Shown: piece after piece, positions 36,504 through 46,431 of the stretch
Layout of the letters: every line of letters starts with the position of its first letter
Position numbering within the stretch: position 1 is the stretch's first letter
Source: Treponema sp.
GTDB lineage: Bacteria > Spirochaetota > Spirochaetia > Treponematales > Treponemataceae
DNA: 63,795 nucleotides
Assembly (NCBI GenBank): GCA_024695475.1
Contig: JAILIC010000109.1
Span: 1 to 63,795, forward strand
Direction of reading: 5' to 3'
Made by a program: the position numbers and the translations under genes
The notes under the pieces: model-generated
Databases searched by the model: none
What the model was told of the DNA's origin: nothing
Seen by the model: the letters and a program-made list of their open reading frames with translations, nothing else

Positions 36504-38711
36504 CTAAAGACACGCTTTTAGTACTTTCCATGCATTGCTTGACACATCATCAGTATATTCATCTGTGCAAATCAAAAGCTCCATGCTCGCCTTGTCCTGC
36601 CGAACGAATCCGCCGTGCAGATTGTGCTTTTTTAGATATGTTTGTAGTACAGCGCACTTTTTCGGCGAGAAAATATCGATATCTTCACTTACGCCTGTTT
36701 TATCAAATCCGCCTTTCGTTTCAACAATCCAAGTTTCGCCTTTGACGCTTAAAATGTAGTCGGGATAGAAAAGTTTTTGTCGGTTTGAGTTGTCTACATA
36801 TACAATCGAAAAATACTCATCGCCCTTGTCGCCGTTTTTGTACCACCAATCAACAGAAGAGCAGTTTTCGCAAAATCGTTCAAAAAGCTTTTCGCTTGCG
36901 CTTCGTGATTCTGCGCTAGACAAATAGCCCGTGTACACATTTTTCTTGAACTCACTTTGCACTTTGCTAGAAGAATCAAAAGTGAACAAAGCAGACTGCG
37001 GAATGAAAAACGGCTTTTCACTCACTTGCTCAAGTCCAAGCGTTGTTGTCTGCGCACCGTTTGCCATGGCAAAGCGGAAAGCGTGGCGGAGTGCGTCAAA
37101 ATTGTTAATCACGAACGCATACCATTCTTTTATCGAAAGCTCCAAAAGTTTGTCTTTGTATAAAAACTTGCCTTCGTTAGCAAAGAGTTTGCCCAAAATC
37201 GTGACCACACTTGCATATTCCAAGCCGATTTCAAGCCCGATTCTGCCCACGCGGTTGTGGAATTCTCGTCCGTGAGTGTGAGTGTTGAGCTTTTGGCGGA
37301 ATTTTACGACATTGAGATTATCGCTTGAAATATCCGCAATGCTTCTCGCTTCACCCGAAAAAGTTGTGTGCTCAATCTTTTCGCTGAAAACAAACTTTTC
37401 CGCATTTTCAGTTCCCGTTTCAAGTCGCGTTTTGTTTTGCTTGCAATCATCATCAAGATTGTATGTTGTTTTTAGATACTCCGTTATCGACTTCAAAGCC
37501 ATTGCGTCGTCTTGCGTGTCGAGTATCTGCGTGCGCTGTTCTTTTATGAGCGAAATCTTTTTGTATTCGTTCTTCAGGAAAATCGTTTTTGCACTAAGAG
37601 CGTTCTTGCCAAGAGCCGCCTGTGCTCCTTGTGTGAATTTGCTGTCGAAAGTGTAAAGATAACAGCTGTCGAGCGCGTCGTTTCCGTAGTGGTGAGCCTC
37701 TGGCATTCGTCGTATTCGCCCGATTGTCTGAATCTCGAAAGTTTCGTCCATTCCTTCGCGGAGTTTTACGAGAATGTGCGCGCGTGGACAATCCCAGCCA
37801 GTCGCCACCGCCTGCTTTATGATGACCGCGATTTGCTTGCCGTCATTCTTTTCGATGGCTTCAAGATTATCGTGACGAGCAGAAAGCCACACTGCAAGAA
37901 GTCCGTTCTCGATGGAAATATGCTGACTTTCAAACCAAGAAATCACAGTATCAAGAAGTACATCAGAATTATTCGGAAGCTGCACAATGATAAGCGGATT
38001 CACATTCGATTCATATTTTGAAAAAGAGCAAACAAGCTCATTTTGCTTTTTGAGAGCCTTTTCCAAAAGATACTCCGTCGGGTTCTCGGTGTCTACCAAA
38101 GCAGGAAAATCTCCGTTTATCACAAGCAACTTTTTTATAAGCCCCTCGGCAATTACATCGGCTTCGCTTATTTCAATCAACTTTGCGCTTTTGTCGATAA
38201 TCGGCGTTGCAGAGCAGCGGATAATTTTGTCCGTCTTGAAAAGCTGCACGATTGCGTCGGATTTTTCCGTAAAGTTCTGGTGGCTTTCGTCAATAATCAC
38301 CTCGAAAGAAAGACCTGCGTTATGCGCTTTTTCAATCCATTCAAGAAAGTTCGTGCGCTCGCTGTCTTTGAGTGCGTTGTTGCTCTTTTTGGTGAGCTTT
38401 TCCCAGTTGATAAAGCAAAAATCGTTCTCAGAAAAGCCCGAAGTCATCACGTCGGAAAGCAGTTTTGTGGAAGAGTTGTGAATGTACAAATCCATTTTGC
38501 GCTTGCTTTGCTCTTCAAGATTTCCCTTGCCGGGAGTGAGCCACACAAAGACCGTGCGCGCGTGCCCTGTTGCATATTCGTTCATAAAATGCGTGAGCAT
38601 AATCGTCTTTCCGCTTCCCGTCGGGCTTTTGAGGATAATGTCGCAAGAGCCTTCTTCCATCGCAATCAAAAGTTCACGAATTGCATTCAACTGAAATTTC
38701 ATTAGATTCAT
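36504..38711 (-). CDS. res: Type III restriction enzyme, Res subunit
   Basis: 735 residues from ATG 38711 (ribosome site AGGAAG; the longer frame would translate an intergenic repeat). Superfamily 2 helicase: Walker A SPTGSGKT near residue 30, DESH box, CSATP motif III, and QTIGRIRRMPEAH motif VI. The C-terminal nuclease shows YPDYILSV...WIVETKGG, the PD-(D/E)XK catalytic core. It cuts only together with Mod. Codon use (GCG, AAG, TCG rich) is unlike the neighbours, a sign of transfer. Confidence 0.9.
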   Translation of the reverse strand: MNLMKFQLNAIRELLIAMEEGSCDIILKSPTGSGKTIMLTHFMNEYATGHARTVFVWLTPGKGNLEEQSKRKMDLYIHNSSTKLLSDVMTSGFSENDFCFINWEKLTKKSNNALKDSERTNFLEWIEKAHNAGLSFEVIIDESHQNFTEKSDAIVQLFKTDKIIRCSATPIIDKSAKLIEISEADVIAEGLIKKLLVINGDFPALVDTENPTEYLLEKALKKQNELVCSFSKYESNVNPLIIVQLPNNSDVLLDTVISWFESQHISIENGLLAVWLSARHDNLEAIEKNDGKQIAVIIKQAVATGWDCPRAHILVKLREGMDETFEIQTIGRIRRMPEAHHYGNDALDSCYLYTFDSKFTQGAQAALGKNALSAKTIFLKNEYKKISLIKEQRTQILDTQDDAMALKSITEYLKTTYNLDDDCKQNKTRLETGTENAEKFVFSEKIEHTTFSGEARSIADISSDNLNVVKFRQKLNTHTHGREFHNRVGRIGLEIGLEYASVVTILGKLFANEGKFLYKDKLLELSIKEWYAFVINNFDALRHAFRFAMANGAQTTTLGLEQVSEKPFFIPQSALFTFDSSSKVQSEFKKNVYTGYLSSAESRSASEKLFERFCENCSSVDWWYKNGDKGDEYFSIVYVDNSNRQKLFYPDYILSVKGETWIVETKGGFDKTGVSEDIDIFSPKKCAVLQTYLKKHNLHGGFVRQDKASMELLICTDEYTDDVSSNAWKVLKACL

Positions 38712-38732
38712 ATTTTTTTTCTTCCTTGTTCT

Positions 38733-38792
38733 GTCATGCTGAACTTGTTTCTGCATCTGGGTCTGGAGATTCCGAAACAAGTTCGGAATGAC
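38733..38792. repeat. Palindromic intergenic element between mod and res
   Basis: Two inverted copies of a ~25-bp unit: GTCATGCTGAACTTGTTTC then, inverted, GAAACAAGTTCGGAATGAC, separated by a short loop. Resembles dispersed REP-like palindromes; it lies exactly between the mod stop and the res start. Confidence 0.55.
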
Positions 38793-38796
38793 GGTT

Positions 38797-40569
38797 TTAG
38801 CCGTTCAACTCTGGATAGTAATATTGCGGAATGATTTTGACGGAGATTTCTTTTTGCTTTAAAAGCTCTTTTTGCGCTTTAGAAAGCAGAACATCGTGCC
38901 CAAGATATACAGTTCGACTTCGCTCACTGACCTCAGTTTCGACTTGGTTGCTGAGCGGACTCGAAGCAAGCGATTGCATAAACTCTTCCAGCTCCTCTTC
39001 CGTCAAGACAATGGCGACAGCCTTGTCGTGCTCAAAGTCCACGGCGTTTTCAAGTTCCACAAGTTCGCGAACGTGCAAAAGCAATTTGTCGGCGTATTCG
39101 TAGTATTCTTTCTCCGTGATTTCAACAAAATCCACCTTGAAGTATTTGAGCGATCCGGGAAGCTCGTCAGAATATTTTGACCCGTCTTTGCGTTCGCCAG
39201 TGATTACCGTTTTTAGACGCTCGTAGGTGATGTCGCGACATATGCCGTTTTCGTTGTTGGTGCAGAGAATGAATTTGCGCTTTCCGCCGTCTTCTGCATT
39301 GAGCTTGAGGACAGCGTGCCCAGTTGTGCCAGAGCCTGCGAAGAAATCGAGAATAGTAGAAGATGATGATAATCCCATAATTTTTACAACTTCTTGAATA
39401 AGTTGTATCGGCTTTGAATAACTGAAAATTTTACTATCACCAAAAATGTTTTTTATTTCAGTTGTACCATTTTGGTAATTTAGTTCTTTTTTATCCCAAA
39501 TGGATTTAGTTTTTGTTTTACGTTGTCCATCCTTATCGAAATAATCCTTTTGATAAATATCCCAAACGTTTTCGTCACCGCGTTTCACTTTTTTTGCAAT
39601 TAGATACCTTGAGTCTTTTTCAATTTTTTCTTTACTCCAACGCCAAGTACCATCTTCATCTGTGGAGGGTTGTATTGGAAGTGCAAAATCAGAATAATTT
39701 TCTTTCTTAGCCAAAGAAACTGAAAAATCATTTGGATTAACATAAATTGGAAAATAAAGATTTGGTCGTTCTGACCTTCTCCAAAAACCGCCTCTCATTC
39801 TTAGCCCTAAAAGTCGATATTTTCCATGTTCATCTTCTAATTTGTATTCACCCATCATGTCATCAGACAAATCTTGTCCTACAATATTAACCAAATCAAT
39901 GTTTTTTGCATAAACCAAAAGATATTCATGTAGATTTGCAAGTTCAGCATCAGACATAGAGCCACGCGGGTTACTTTTAATAATAATATTTCCAATATAG
40001 TTTCTTTCCCCAAACACTTCATCGCATAATAGTTTCAAATTACATTGCTCATTTTCATCTATTGAAATAAAAATTGCGCTACTCTCTGAAAGTAGTCGCT
40101 TTGCTAGAACTAGACGAGGTTTCATGAAAGAAAGCCATTTTGAATGCCTATAAGAATCTTCCCCGTCCACAAAATCATCATCGTAGATAAAATCCTTGTT
40201 GCCAGTGTTGTACGGCGGATCAATGTAAATCACATCGATTTTGTCCTTGTGAGTCTTTTCCAAAAGCTGCAAACTCGCCAAGTTGTCGCCCTCAAGCAAA
40301 AAGTTCATCTCGCCGCCGTTGCCGACGAACAGCTCCTTTTCTTCCGTCAGAACAGGCAGATTGTTTTCAAGTTTTTCGTCAATCGCTTCTTTGTGCTCTT
40401 CAAACACAAGCCCATATTTCTGCCCCTTGATTTCTGAAGTGAGTTCATTTAAATAGCCTGCAAGATTTCGAGCATTTTCATCATTGAGCGATTTATTCAA
40501 AAAAGTGCGAATCTGCTCAATCTTTGTGAGCAAATCTTCACGTTTGAGTTTTGATAAGTTTGTAGACAT
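38797..40569 (-). CDS. mod: Type III restriction-modification methyltransferase, Mod subunit
   Basis: 590 residues. Adenine-N6 methylase of the beta class: the catalytic DPPYNTG box (around residue 135) comes before the SAM-binding ILDFFAGSGTTGHAVL box (around residue 415). The ~250 residues between them are the target-recognition region and are more AT-rich than the flanks, as if exchanged. Ribosome site AAGGAAC before ATG 40569. No simple-sequence tract for phase variation is visible. Confidence 0.92.
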   Translation of the reverse strand: MSTNLSKLKREDLLTKIEQIRTFLNKSLNDENARNLAGYLNELTSEIKGQKYGLVFEEHKEAIDEKLENNLPVLTEEKELFVGNGGEMNFLLEGDNLASLQLLEKTHKDKIDVIYIDPPYNTGNKDFIYDDDFVDGEDSYRHSKWLSFMKPRLVLAKRLLSESSAIFISIDENEQCNLKLLCDEVFGERNYIGNIIIKSNPRGSMSDAELANLHEYLLVYAKNIDLVNIVGQDLSDDMMGEYKLEDEHGKYRLLGLRMRGGFWRRSERPNLYFPIYVNPNDFSVSLAKKENYSDFALPIQPSTDEDGTWRWSKEKIEKDSRYLIAKKVKRGDENVWDIYQKDYFDKDGQRKTKTKSIWDKKELNYQNGTTEIKNIFGDSKIFSYSKPIQLIQEVVKIMGLSSSSTILDFFAGSGTTGHAVLKLNAEDGGKRKFILCTNNENGICRDITYERLKTVITGERKDGSKYSDELPGSLKYFKVDFVEITEKEYYEYADKLLLHVRELVELENAVDFEHDKAVAIVLTEEELEEFMQSLASSPLSNQVETEVSERSRTVYLGHDVLLSKAQKELLKQKEISVKIIPQYYYPELNG

Positions 40570-40686
40570 GATAGTTCCTTATAAAACGGAGTATGAAAGG
40601 AAAAATTCTCCATATTATAAAGTGTATCGGTATTATCACTCCATTAATTTAGAATTATTAAACAAATACTCAATTAGTATGAGTGT

Positions 40687-40983
40687 ATGGATAATTTTTA
40701 TGATGATTTTCGTATGAATATGAAGTATTACCGGGAACTAAGAAAATTAAGCCAGTCAGAATTAGCAATACAAGCTAATAGTTCAAATGGAATGATAGGT
40801 AATATAGAATCTGGCAAAGCAAAACCCTCTTTCGATAATATTCTTAAAATTGCAGTTGCCCTCCAAATCCACCCCGCAGATCTTTTCCTTCGCAACGCTT
40901 CTACCACCGTCACTAACACAAAAAAACTTTTGAAGACAGAATTGATTCCACAGATTGAGGAGTTTGTAGAAAAGCGATTGTAA
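40687..40983 (+). CDS. XRE-family transcriptional regulator
   Basis: 98 residues: an HTH_3 domain (residues ~12-68) with YRELRKLSQSELAIQANSSNGMIGNIESGKAKPSFDNILKIA and a short helical tail. Small single-domain size and divergent position next to mod suggest a controller of the restriction-modification genes, as for C proteins. The start is uncertain (40687 or ATG at 40714). It may equally bind the repeats downstream. Confidence 0.75.
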   Translation: MDNFYDDFRMNMKYYRELRKLSQSELAIQANSSNGMIGNIESGKAKPSFDNILKIAVALQIHPADLFLRNASTTVTNTKKLLKTELIPQIEEFVEKRL

Positions 40984-41009
40984 ACACTTTCAAAGATATG
41001 ATGAATTTG

Positions 41010-41034
41010 TTAGTAACATAACGTATGTTACTAA
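41010..41034. repeat. Perfect 11-bp inverted repeat
   Basis: TTAGTAACATA (41010-41020), ACG, TATGTTACTAA (41024-41034). No T-run follows. It lies 27 bp after the XRE gene: operator or hairpin, role unknown. Confidence 0.6.
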
Positions 41035-41205
41035 ACCGCTATGATTGTTATTTTAAATTCGTTGAAACAGTAATCAATTCTTTGCGTACATGAATTATCT
41101 CATAGTTGGTACGGGAGATATAGTATATGGTACGGTTTATAAACTCATCCCAATTGTATTTGTAAGCCATGAGGTATGCTCAATTATGTCTTTTCAGAGA
41201 GTATT

Positions 41206-41346
41206 TTGCGTACATATTCAGTTTCAATTGCATACATATTGATAATCAATTGCATACATATTGATGATCATTTGCGTACATATTGATGATCATTTGCGTA
41301 CATATTTATTTTCAATTCTGTATATATTGATTCACAATATGTACGC
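41206..41346. repeat. Six tandem 22-bp iteron-like repeats plus an inverted copy
   Basis: Units start at 41206, 41228, 41250, 41272, 41294 and 41316, each exactly 22 bp, consensus TTGCRTACATATTGAT then NATCAW; the last unit is degenerate. A core copy in inverse orientation (CAATATGTACGC, 41335-41346) closes the array, and a single diverged copy lies at 41082-41103. The period is about two helical turns. The rest of the 720-bp gap 40984-41706 holds the 11-bp inverted repeat at 41010, a tiny ORF and AT-rich DNA. Confidence 0.9.
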
Positions 41347-41390
41347 GTAGAAACATCTTTCTAGACTAAAATGATTTTATTTTTAGACAA

Positions 41391-41510
41391 TCAAAAAGAT
41401 TCTGTACGCTTACATTTGATAAAGCTAGCAAACCAATACAAATCCTCCGGCGCGAGCTTATGAGGCAAAAAGTACTTACTCAGATACAACAGATTAAAAA
41501 AATAACTCAT
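41391..41510 (-). CDS. Short ORF, possible gene remnant
   Basis: 39 codons on the minus strand (MSYFFNLLYLSKYF..., ending KCKRTESF). Composition looks protein-like (LAPEDLYWFASF) although short. It has no clear ribosome site. It may be a small protein or the tail of a lost gene. Function unknown. Confidence 0.25.
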   Translation of the reverse strand: MSYFFNLLYLSKYFLPHKLAPEDLYWFASFIKCKRTESF

Positions 41511-41679
41511 TTTTTTGTTGCATTCTCAAAAGTCCCATGGTATCATAATAGAAATTATAGATTTTCTTTTTATCTTTACAAATTGTTGCCGTTTCCGAGA
41601 TAGTAGAGAGCGAAACAGCATCTGTTCGTAATTGTTGAATAGGTGTGTGTTTTGCTTTTTTGTTTTTAAACAGAGAGTT

Positions 41680-41706
41680 AAAACCCTCCTATTTTCTGGA
41701 GGTTTT
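41680..41706 (+). promoter_or_regulatory. Hairpin that sequesters the ribosome site of the glycerol operon
   Basis: AAAACCCTCC (41680-41689) pairs with GGAGGTTTT (41698-41706; one C bulged), loop TATTTTCT. The only Shine-Dalgarno sequence (GGAGG) lies in the stem, 4 nt before ATG 41707. Confidence 0.6.
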
Positions 41707-43161
41707 ATGCAATACGATGTAGCCGTTATTGGTTGTGGTGTCATCGGAGCAGCAGTAGCGTACAGTTTATCAAAGTACAAAGCATCTGTTATTGTCTTAG
41801 AAGCTGAAAATGATGTTGCTAATGTAACCACAAAAGCAAATTCCGGTATTATGCATGCCGGCTATGATCCAGAGCCAGGTACCCTTATGGCACGTCTTAA
41901 CGTCGAAGGTGTTGAGATGGCAAAGGACTTATGCAAAAAGCTTGATGTTCCTGTAAAATGGACAGGTTCCCTCGTTGTTGGTTTTAATGACAAGGAAATG
42001 GAAACCGTACGTGCTCTCTATGAGCGCGGGGAAAAGAACAAAGTACCACAGCAGGAGCTCTTAAATGCGGAGCAGGTACATGCAAAAGATCCTGCCTTGT
42101 CTTCTGAGGTAAAAGGTGCATTGTACAATCCTACTGCCGGTGTTATCTATCCATGGGAATACGCACTCGCCTTTATCGAAACTGCAGTACGTAACGATAC
42201 CGATTTAAGACGAAACTTCCGTGTTACCGCTATCGAAAAAGAAGAAAAACAGGGATACATCATCAAGAGTGCCAGCGGCGAGCGCGTACGCGCAAAGTAT
42301 GTTGTCAATGCCGCAGGTTTGTATTCTGACTTTATCCACAATCTCGTTTCAAAACCAAGTTTTACTATTGTACCTACAAAGGGTGAGTATTACCTGCTTG
42401 ATAAAAACGTTGGTGATCTTGTTAACCATGTTATCTTCCAGTGCCCGTCTGAAGTAGGTAAAGGTATTCTTGTTTCACCTACCGCAGGTGGCAATATCAT
42501 CGTTGGTCCAAATGCTGTCGTCAGTCCAAAAGATGACGTATCAGTCACTCAAGAAGGACTTGATTATGTTGCTTTATTTGCAAAGAAGTCAGTACCTACT
42601 CTTGATTTACGTACTTCTATCCGTAATTTTGCCGGTGTTCGTGCAAATCATAAAGGCTCAGACTTTATCATCGAAGAAGCAGAAAATGCAAAAGGCTTTA
42701 TCGACCTTGCCGGTATTAAATCCCCTGGTTTAACGTCTGCTCCAGCTATCGCCCTCGAATGTCTGAAATTGCTTGAAAAAGCTGGTCTTGCACTCGATGA
42801 AAAGAAAGTATACGTCGATACACGTCGCAGAATCAGATTTAACGAGTTATCTGTCGCTGAAAAGCAAGAGTTGGTAAAACGCAATCCTCTGTACGGTAGA
42901 GTTATCTGCCGCTGCGAAACCATTACCGAAGGTGAAATTATTGATGCACTTCGCAGTCCTGTTCCTCCAGTATCAGTTGACGGTGTAAAACGACGCTGTG
43001 GTACTGGTATGGGTCGCTGTCAAGGTGGTTTCTGTGGTCCACGCGTCATGGAAATCTTGATGAACGAAGCACATATCAGTTATCGTGATCTGCTCCAAGA
43101 CAAAGCAGGATCAACAATGCTCACTGGTATTACAAAAATGCAGGAGGAATGCAATGAGTAA
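41707..43161 (+). CDS. FAD-dependent glycerol-3-phosphate dehydrogenase-like protein with BFD domain
   Basis: 484 residues. DAO-fold oxidoreductase: FAD-binding VIGCGVIGAAVAYSLS at the N terminus, AGY/NSG segments, and VNAAGLYSD. The C-terminal [2Fe-2S] BFD-like domain has VICRCE and RRCGTGMGRCQGGFC. This is the GlpA-like/anaerobic form found with a NADH-oxidase-like partner and a DUF1667 protein. With glpK downstream, oxidation of glycerol 3-phosphate is the likely reaction. It overlaps the next gene by 8 nt. A paralogue lies at 61519-62967. Confidence 0.85.
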   Translation: MQYDVAVIGCGVIGAAVAYSLSKYKASVIVLEAENDVANVTTKANSGIMHAGYDPEPGTLMARLNVEGVEMAKDLCKKLDVPVKWTGSLVVGFNDKEMETVRALYERGEKNKVPQQELLNAEQVHAKDPALSSEVKGALYNPTAGVIYPWEYALAFIETAVRNDTDLRRNFRVTAIEKEEKQGYIIKSASGERVRAKYVVNAAGLYSDFIHNLVSKPSFTIVPTKGEYYLLDKNVGDLVNHVIFQCPSEVGKGILVSPTAGGNIIVGPNAVVSPKDDVSVTQEGLDYVALFAKKSVPTLDLRTSIRNFAGVRANHKGSDFIIEEAENAKGFIDLAGIKSPGLTSAPAIALECLKLLEKAGLALDEKKVYVDTRRRIRFNELSVAEKQELVKRNPLYGRVICRCETITEGEIIDALRSPVPPVSVDGVKRRCGTGMGRCQGGFCGPRVMEILMNEAHISYRDLLQDKAGSTMLTGITKMQEECNE

Positions 43162-44428
43162 CTCTCTTTATGATTTGATAGTTGTCGGTGCAGGTCCTGC
43201 TGGTTTGGCAGCTGCATTAGAAGCATGGAACAAGGGCTTAAAAAAGATTCTTGTTGTAGAACGCGCAAAAGAAGCCGGTGGTATTCTGGTACAGTGTATC
43301 CACAACGGTTTTGGTTTGCATCACTTTAAGGAAGAACTGACTGGTCCTGAATACGCAGGTCGCTTTATCGATATGGTCGCCAAAACTGGTATTGAAGTAC
43401 GTCTTGATACTATGGTACTTGAAATAACCAAAGAAAAAGAAGTACACATGATCAATACCCAGAATGGTTACGAAATCCTCAAAGCAAAGAGTATCGTACT
43501 TGCCATGGGTTGTCGCGAACGCACCCGTGGTGCAATTGGTACTCCTGGTACCCGCCCTGCAGGTGTGTACACAGCAGGTACCGCACAGCGCCTTTTAAAC
43601 ATCGAAGGATATATGGTCGGTAAACGTGTACTCATTCTTGGTAGTGGTGACATTGGCTTGATCATGGCTCGCCGTCTTACACTTGAAGGTGCAAAAGTAC
43701 TGGCATGTGTTGAATTAATGCCTTTCTCAGGCGGTTTAACACGAAACATCGTACAGTGTCTTAATGACTTTGATATTCCTTTGTATCTGGCTCATACCAT
43801 CACCGAAATCAAAGGTGACAAACGAGTTACTGGTGCAGTCGTCATGCAGTTGGATAAAAACCGTAAGCCAATTCCAGGTACCGAAATGGAATTTGACTGC
43901 GATACCATTTTGCTCAGCGTTGGCTTGATTCCAGAAAACGAGCTGACACAAAAAGCATCTATAAAAATGGACAATCGTACCAAAGGTGCCATCGTTTACG
44001 AAGATCGCGAAACCTCAATTCCTGGTATTTTTGCCTGCGGTAATGCAGTACACGTACACGACTTGGTAGACTATGTTACCGAAGAAGCTGAAATCGCCGG
44101 TACTGGAGCTGCAAACTACGTACTTAACGAAAATAGAAAGGCTGACTCTGTTATCGAAATCGAAAATGGCAATGATGTCGGGTATACTGTCCCACAGCAT
44201 ATACGACCAGCTTTTGTAGAGTCATCAGTAGGTGTTTTCTTTAGAGTACGATCAGTACATACTGAACCAAGTTATATAGTTATCAAGTCAGGTGATACCG
44301 AAATAGCACGTCTCAAACGAGATCATCTTGCTCCTGGAGAAATGGAACGTGTTAATCTTACTCCTGCACAACTTGCACAGGCACATGAAAAAATTAGTAT
44401 CAGCATCGAACAAGGAGGTGCTCAATGA
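43154..44428 (+). CDS. NAD(P)/FAD-dependent oxidoreductase, partner of the glycerol-3-phosphate dehydrogenase
   Basis: 424 residues from ATG 43154 (ribosome site GGAGG). Pyridine nucleotide-disulfide oxidoreductase fold: FAD motif VVGAGPAGLAAALEA, substrate strand GGILVQCIHNGFGLHHF, second Rossmann motif ILGSGDIGLIMARRL, and GIFACGNAVHVHDLVDYV. Probably takes electrons from the dehydrogenase to NAD(P). Middle gene of the triad; a 410-residue paralogue is at 60278. Confidence 0.85.
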   Translation: MSNSLYDLIVVGAGPAGLAAALEAWNKGLKKILVVERAKEAGGILVQCIHNGFGLHHFKEELTGPEYAGRFIDMVAKTGIEVRLDTMVLEITKEKEVHMINTQNGYEILKAKSIVLAMGCRERTRGAIGTPGTRPAGVYTAGTAQRLLNIEGYMVGKRVLILGSGDIGLIMARRLTLEGAKVLACVELMPFSGGLTRNIVQCLNDFDIPLYLAHTITEIKGDKRVTGAVVMQLDKNRKPIPGTEMEFDCDTILLSVGLIPENELTQKASIKMDNRTKGAIVYEDRETSIPGIFACGNAVHVHDLVDYVTEEAEIAGTGAANYVLNENRKADSVIEIENGNDVGYTVPQHIRPAFVESSVGVFFRVRSVHTEPSYIVIKSGDTEIARLKRDHLAPGEMERVNLTPAQLAQAHEKISISIEQGGAQ

Positions 44429-44778
44429 AAAATCTCATCTGTATCTGCTGCCCAAGAGGATGTCACCTTTCTGTTGACGAAAACAACAACTTTGCAGTTA
44501 CCGGTAATACTTGCAAACGTGGAGAAACATACGGAAGACAAGAAGTAGAAAACCCACAGCGTATTGTTACCAGTACTGTTACCGTTGCAAACGGCGCATA
44601 TATCCGCTGTCCGGTAAAAACCGATAAAACAATTCCTAAAGGATTGATGTTTGAAGCGATGAAGAGCTTAAATCATATTCAAATACCAGCTCCCATTGCA
44701 CTTGGACAAGTAATTGTTGCCAATGTTTGTAATACTGGTGCAAACTTTATCGCTACAAAGGCTATAGATAAGCAATAA
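44425..44778 (+). CDS. DUF1667 protein, small subunit of the triad
   Basis: 117 residues. Cys motifs CICCPRGCHL at the N terminus and GNTCKRGETY further on give four or five metal or cluster ligands; later NPQRIVTSTV and the C-terminal LGQVIVANVCNTGANFIATK. These proteins accompany the two flavoproteins. Starts in an ATGA overlap with the previous gene. Likely an iron-sulfur or zinc subunit; exact role unknown. Confidence 0.8.
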   Translation: MKNLICICCPRGCHLSVDENNNFAVTGNTCKRGETYGRQEVENPQRIVTSTVTVANGAYIRCPVKTDKTIPKGLMFEAMKSLNHIQIPAPIALGQVIVANVCNTGANFIATKAIDKQ

Positions 44779-44802
44779 TACTATAGAGACCATGGATATA
44801 AA

Positions 44803-44834
44803 ACACCTCTACTAACACATGTTTGTAGAGGTGT
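44803..44834 (+). promoter_or_regulatory. Intercistronic hairpin before glpK
   Basis: Perfect 10-bp stem ACACCTCTAC / GTAGAGGTGT with a 12-nt loop. No T-run follows, so transcript stabilisation or processing is more likely than termination. Confidence 0.5.
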
Positions 44835-44844
44835 TCTATAATAA

Positions 44845-46353
<1,509 letters not shown>

Positions 46354-46384
46354 AGTTACCTTACTAAGCAATAGTTACAACTTC

Positions 46385-46423
46385 GCCGTCTTCTTGGTAT
46401 CCAAATGAAGACGGCTTTTTTTT
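46385..46423 (+). terminator. glpK terminator
   Basis: Stem GCCGTCTTC (46385-46393) with GAAGACGGC (46407-46415), followed by eight T. Confidence 0.92.
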
Positions 46424-46431
46424 ATTTGTGG

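Noticed and set aside
36931..38705. Long plus-strand open frames opposite res
   Set aside because: They are antisense shadows of the helicase/nuclease gene, lack ribosome sites and give no recognisable protein.
40484..40717. Plus-strand ORF across the mod start and XRE promoter
   Set aside because: It overlaps the well-supported mod 5' end and shows no family features.
41206..41346. Repeat array as a CRISPR locus
   Set aside because: The 22-bp units touch each other with no unique spacers, and no cas genes are present.
44803..44834. Hairpin as terminator separating the triad from glpK
   Set aside because: No U-run follows; glpK more likely belongs to the same operon.
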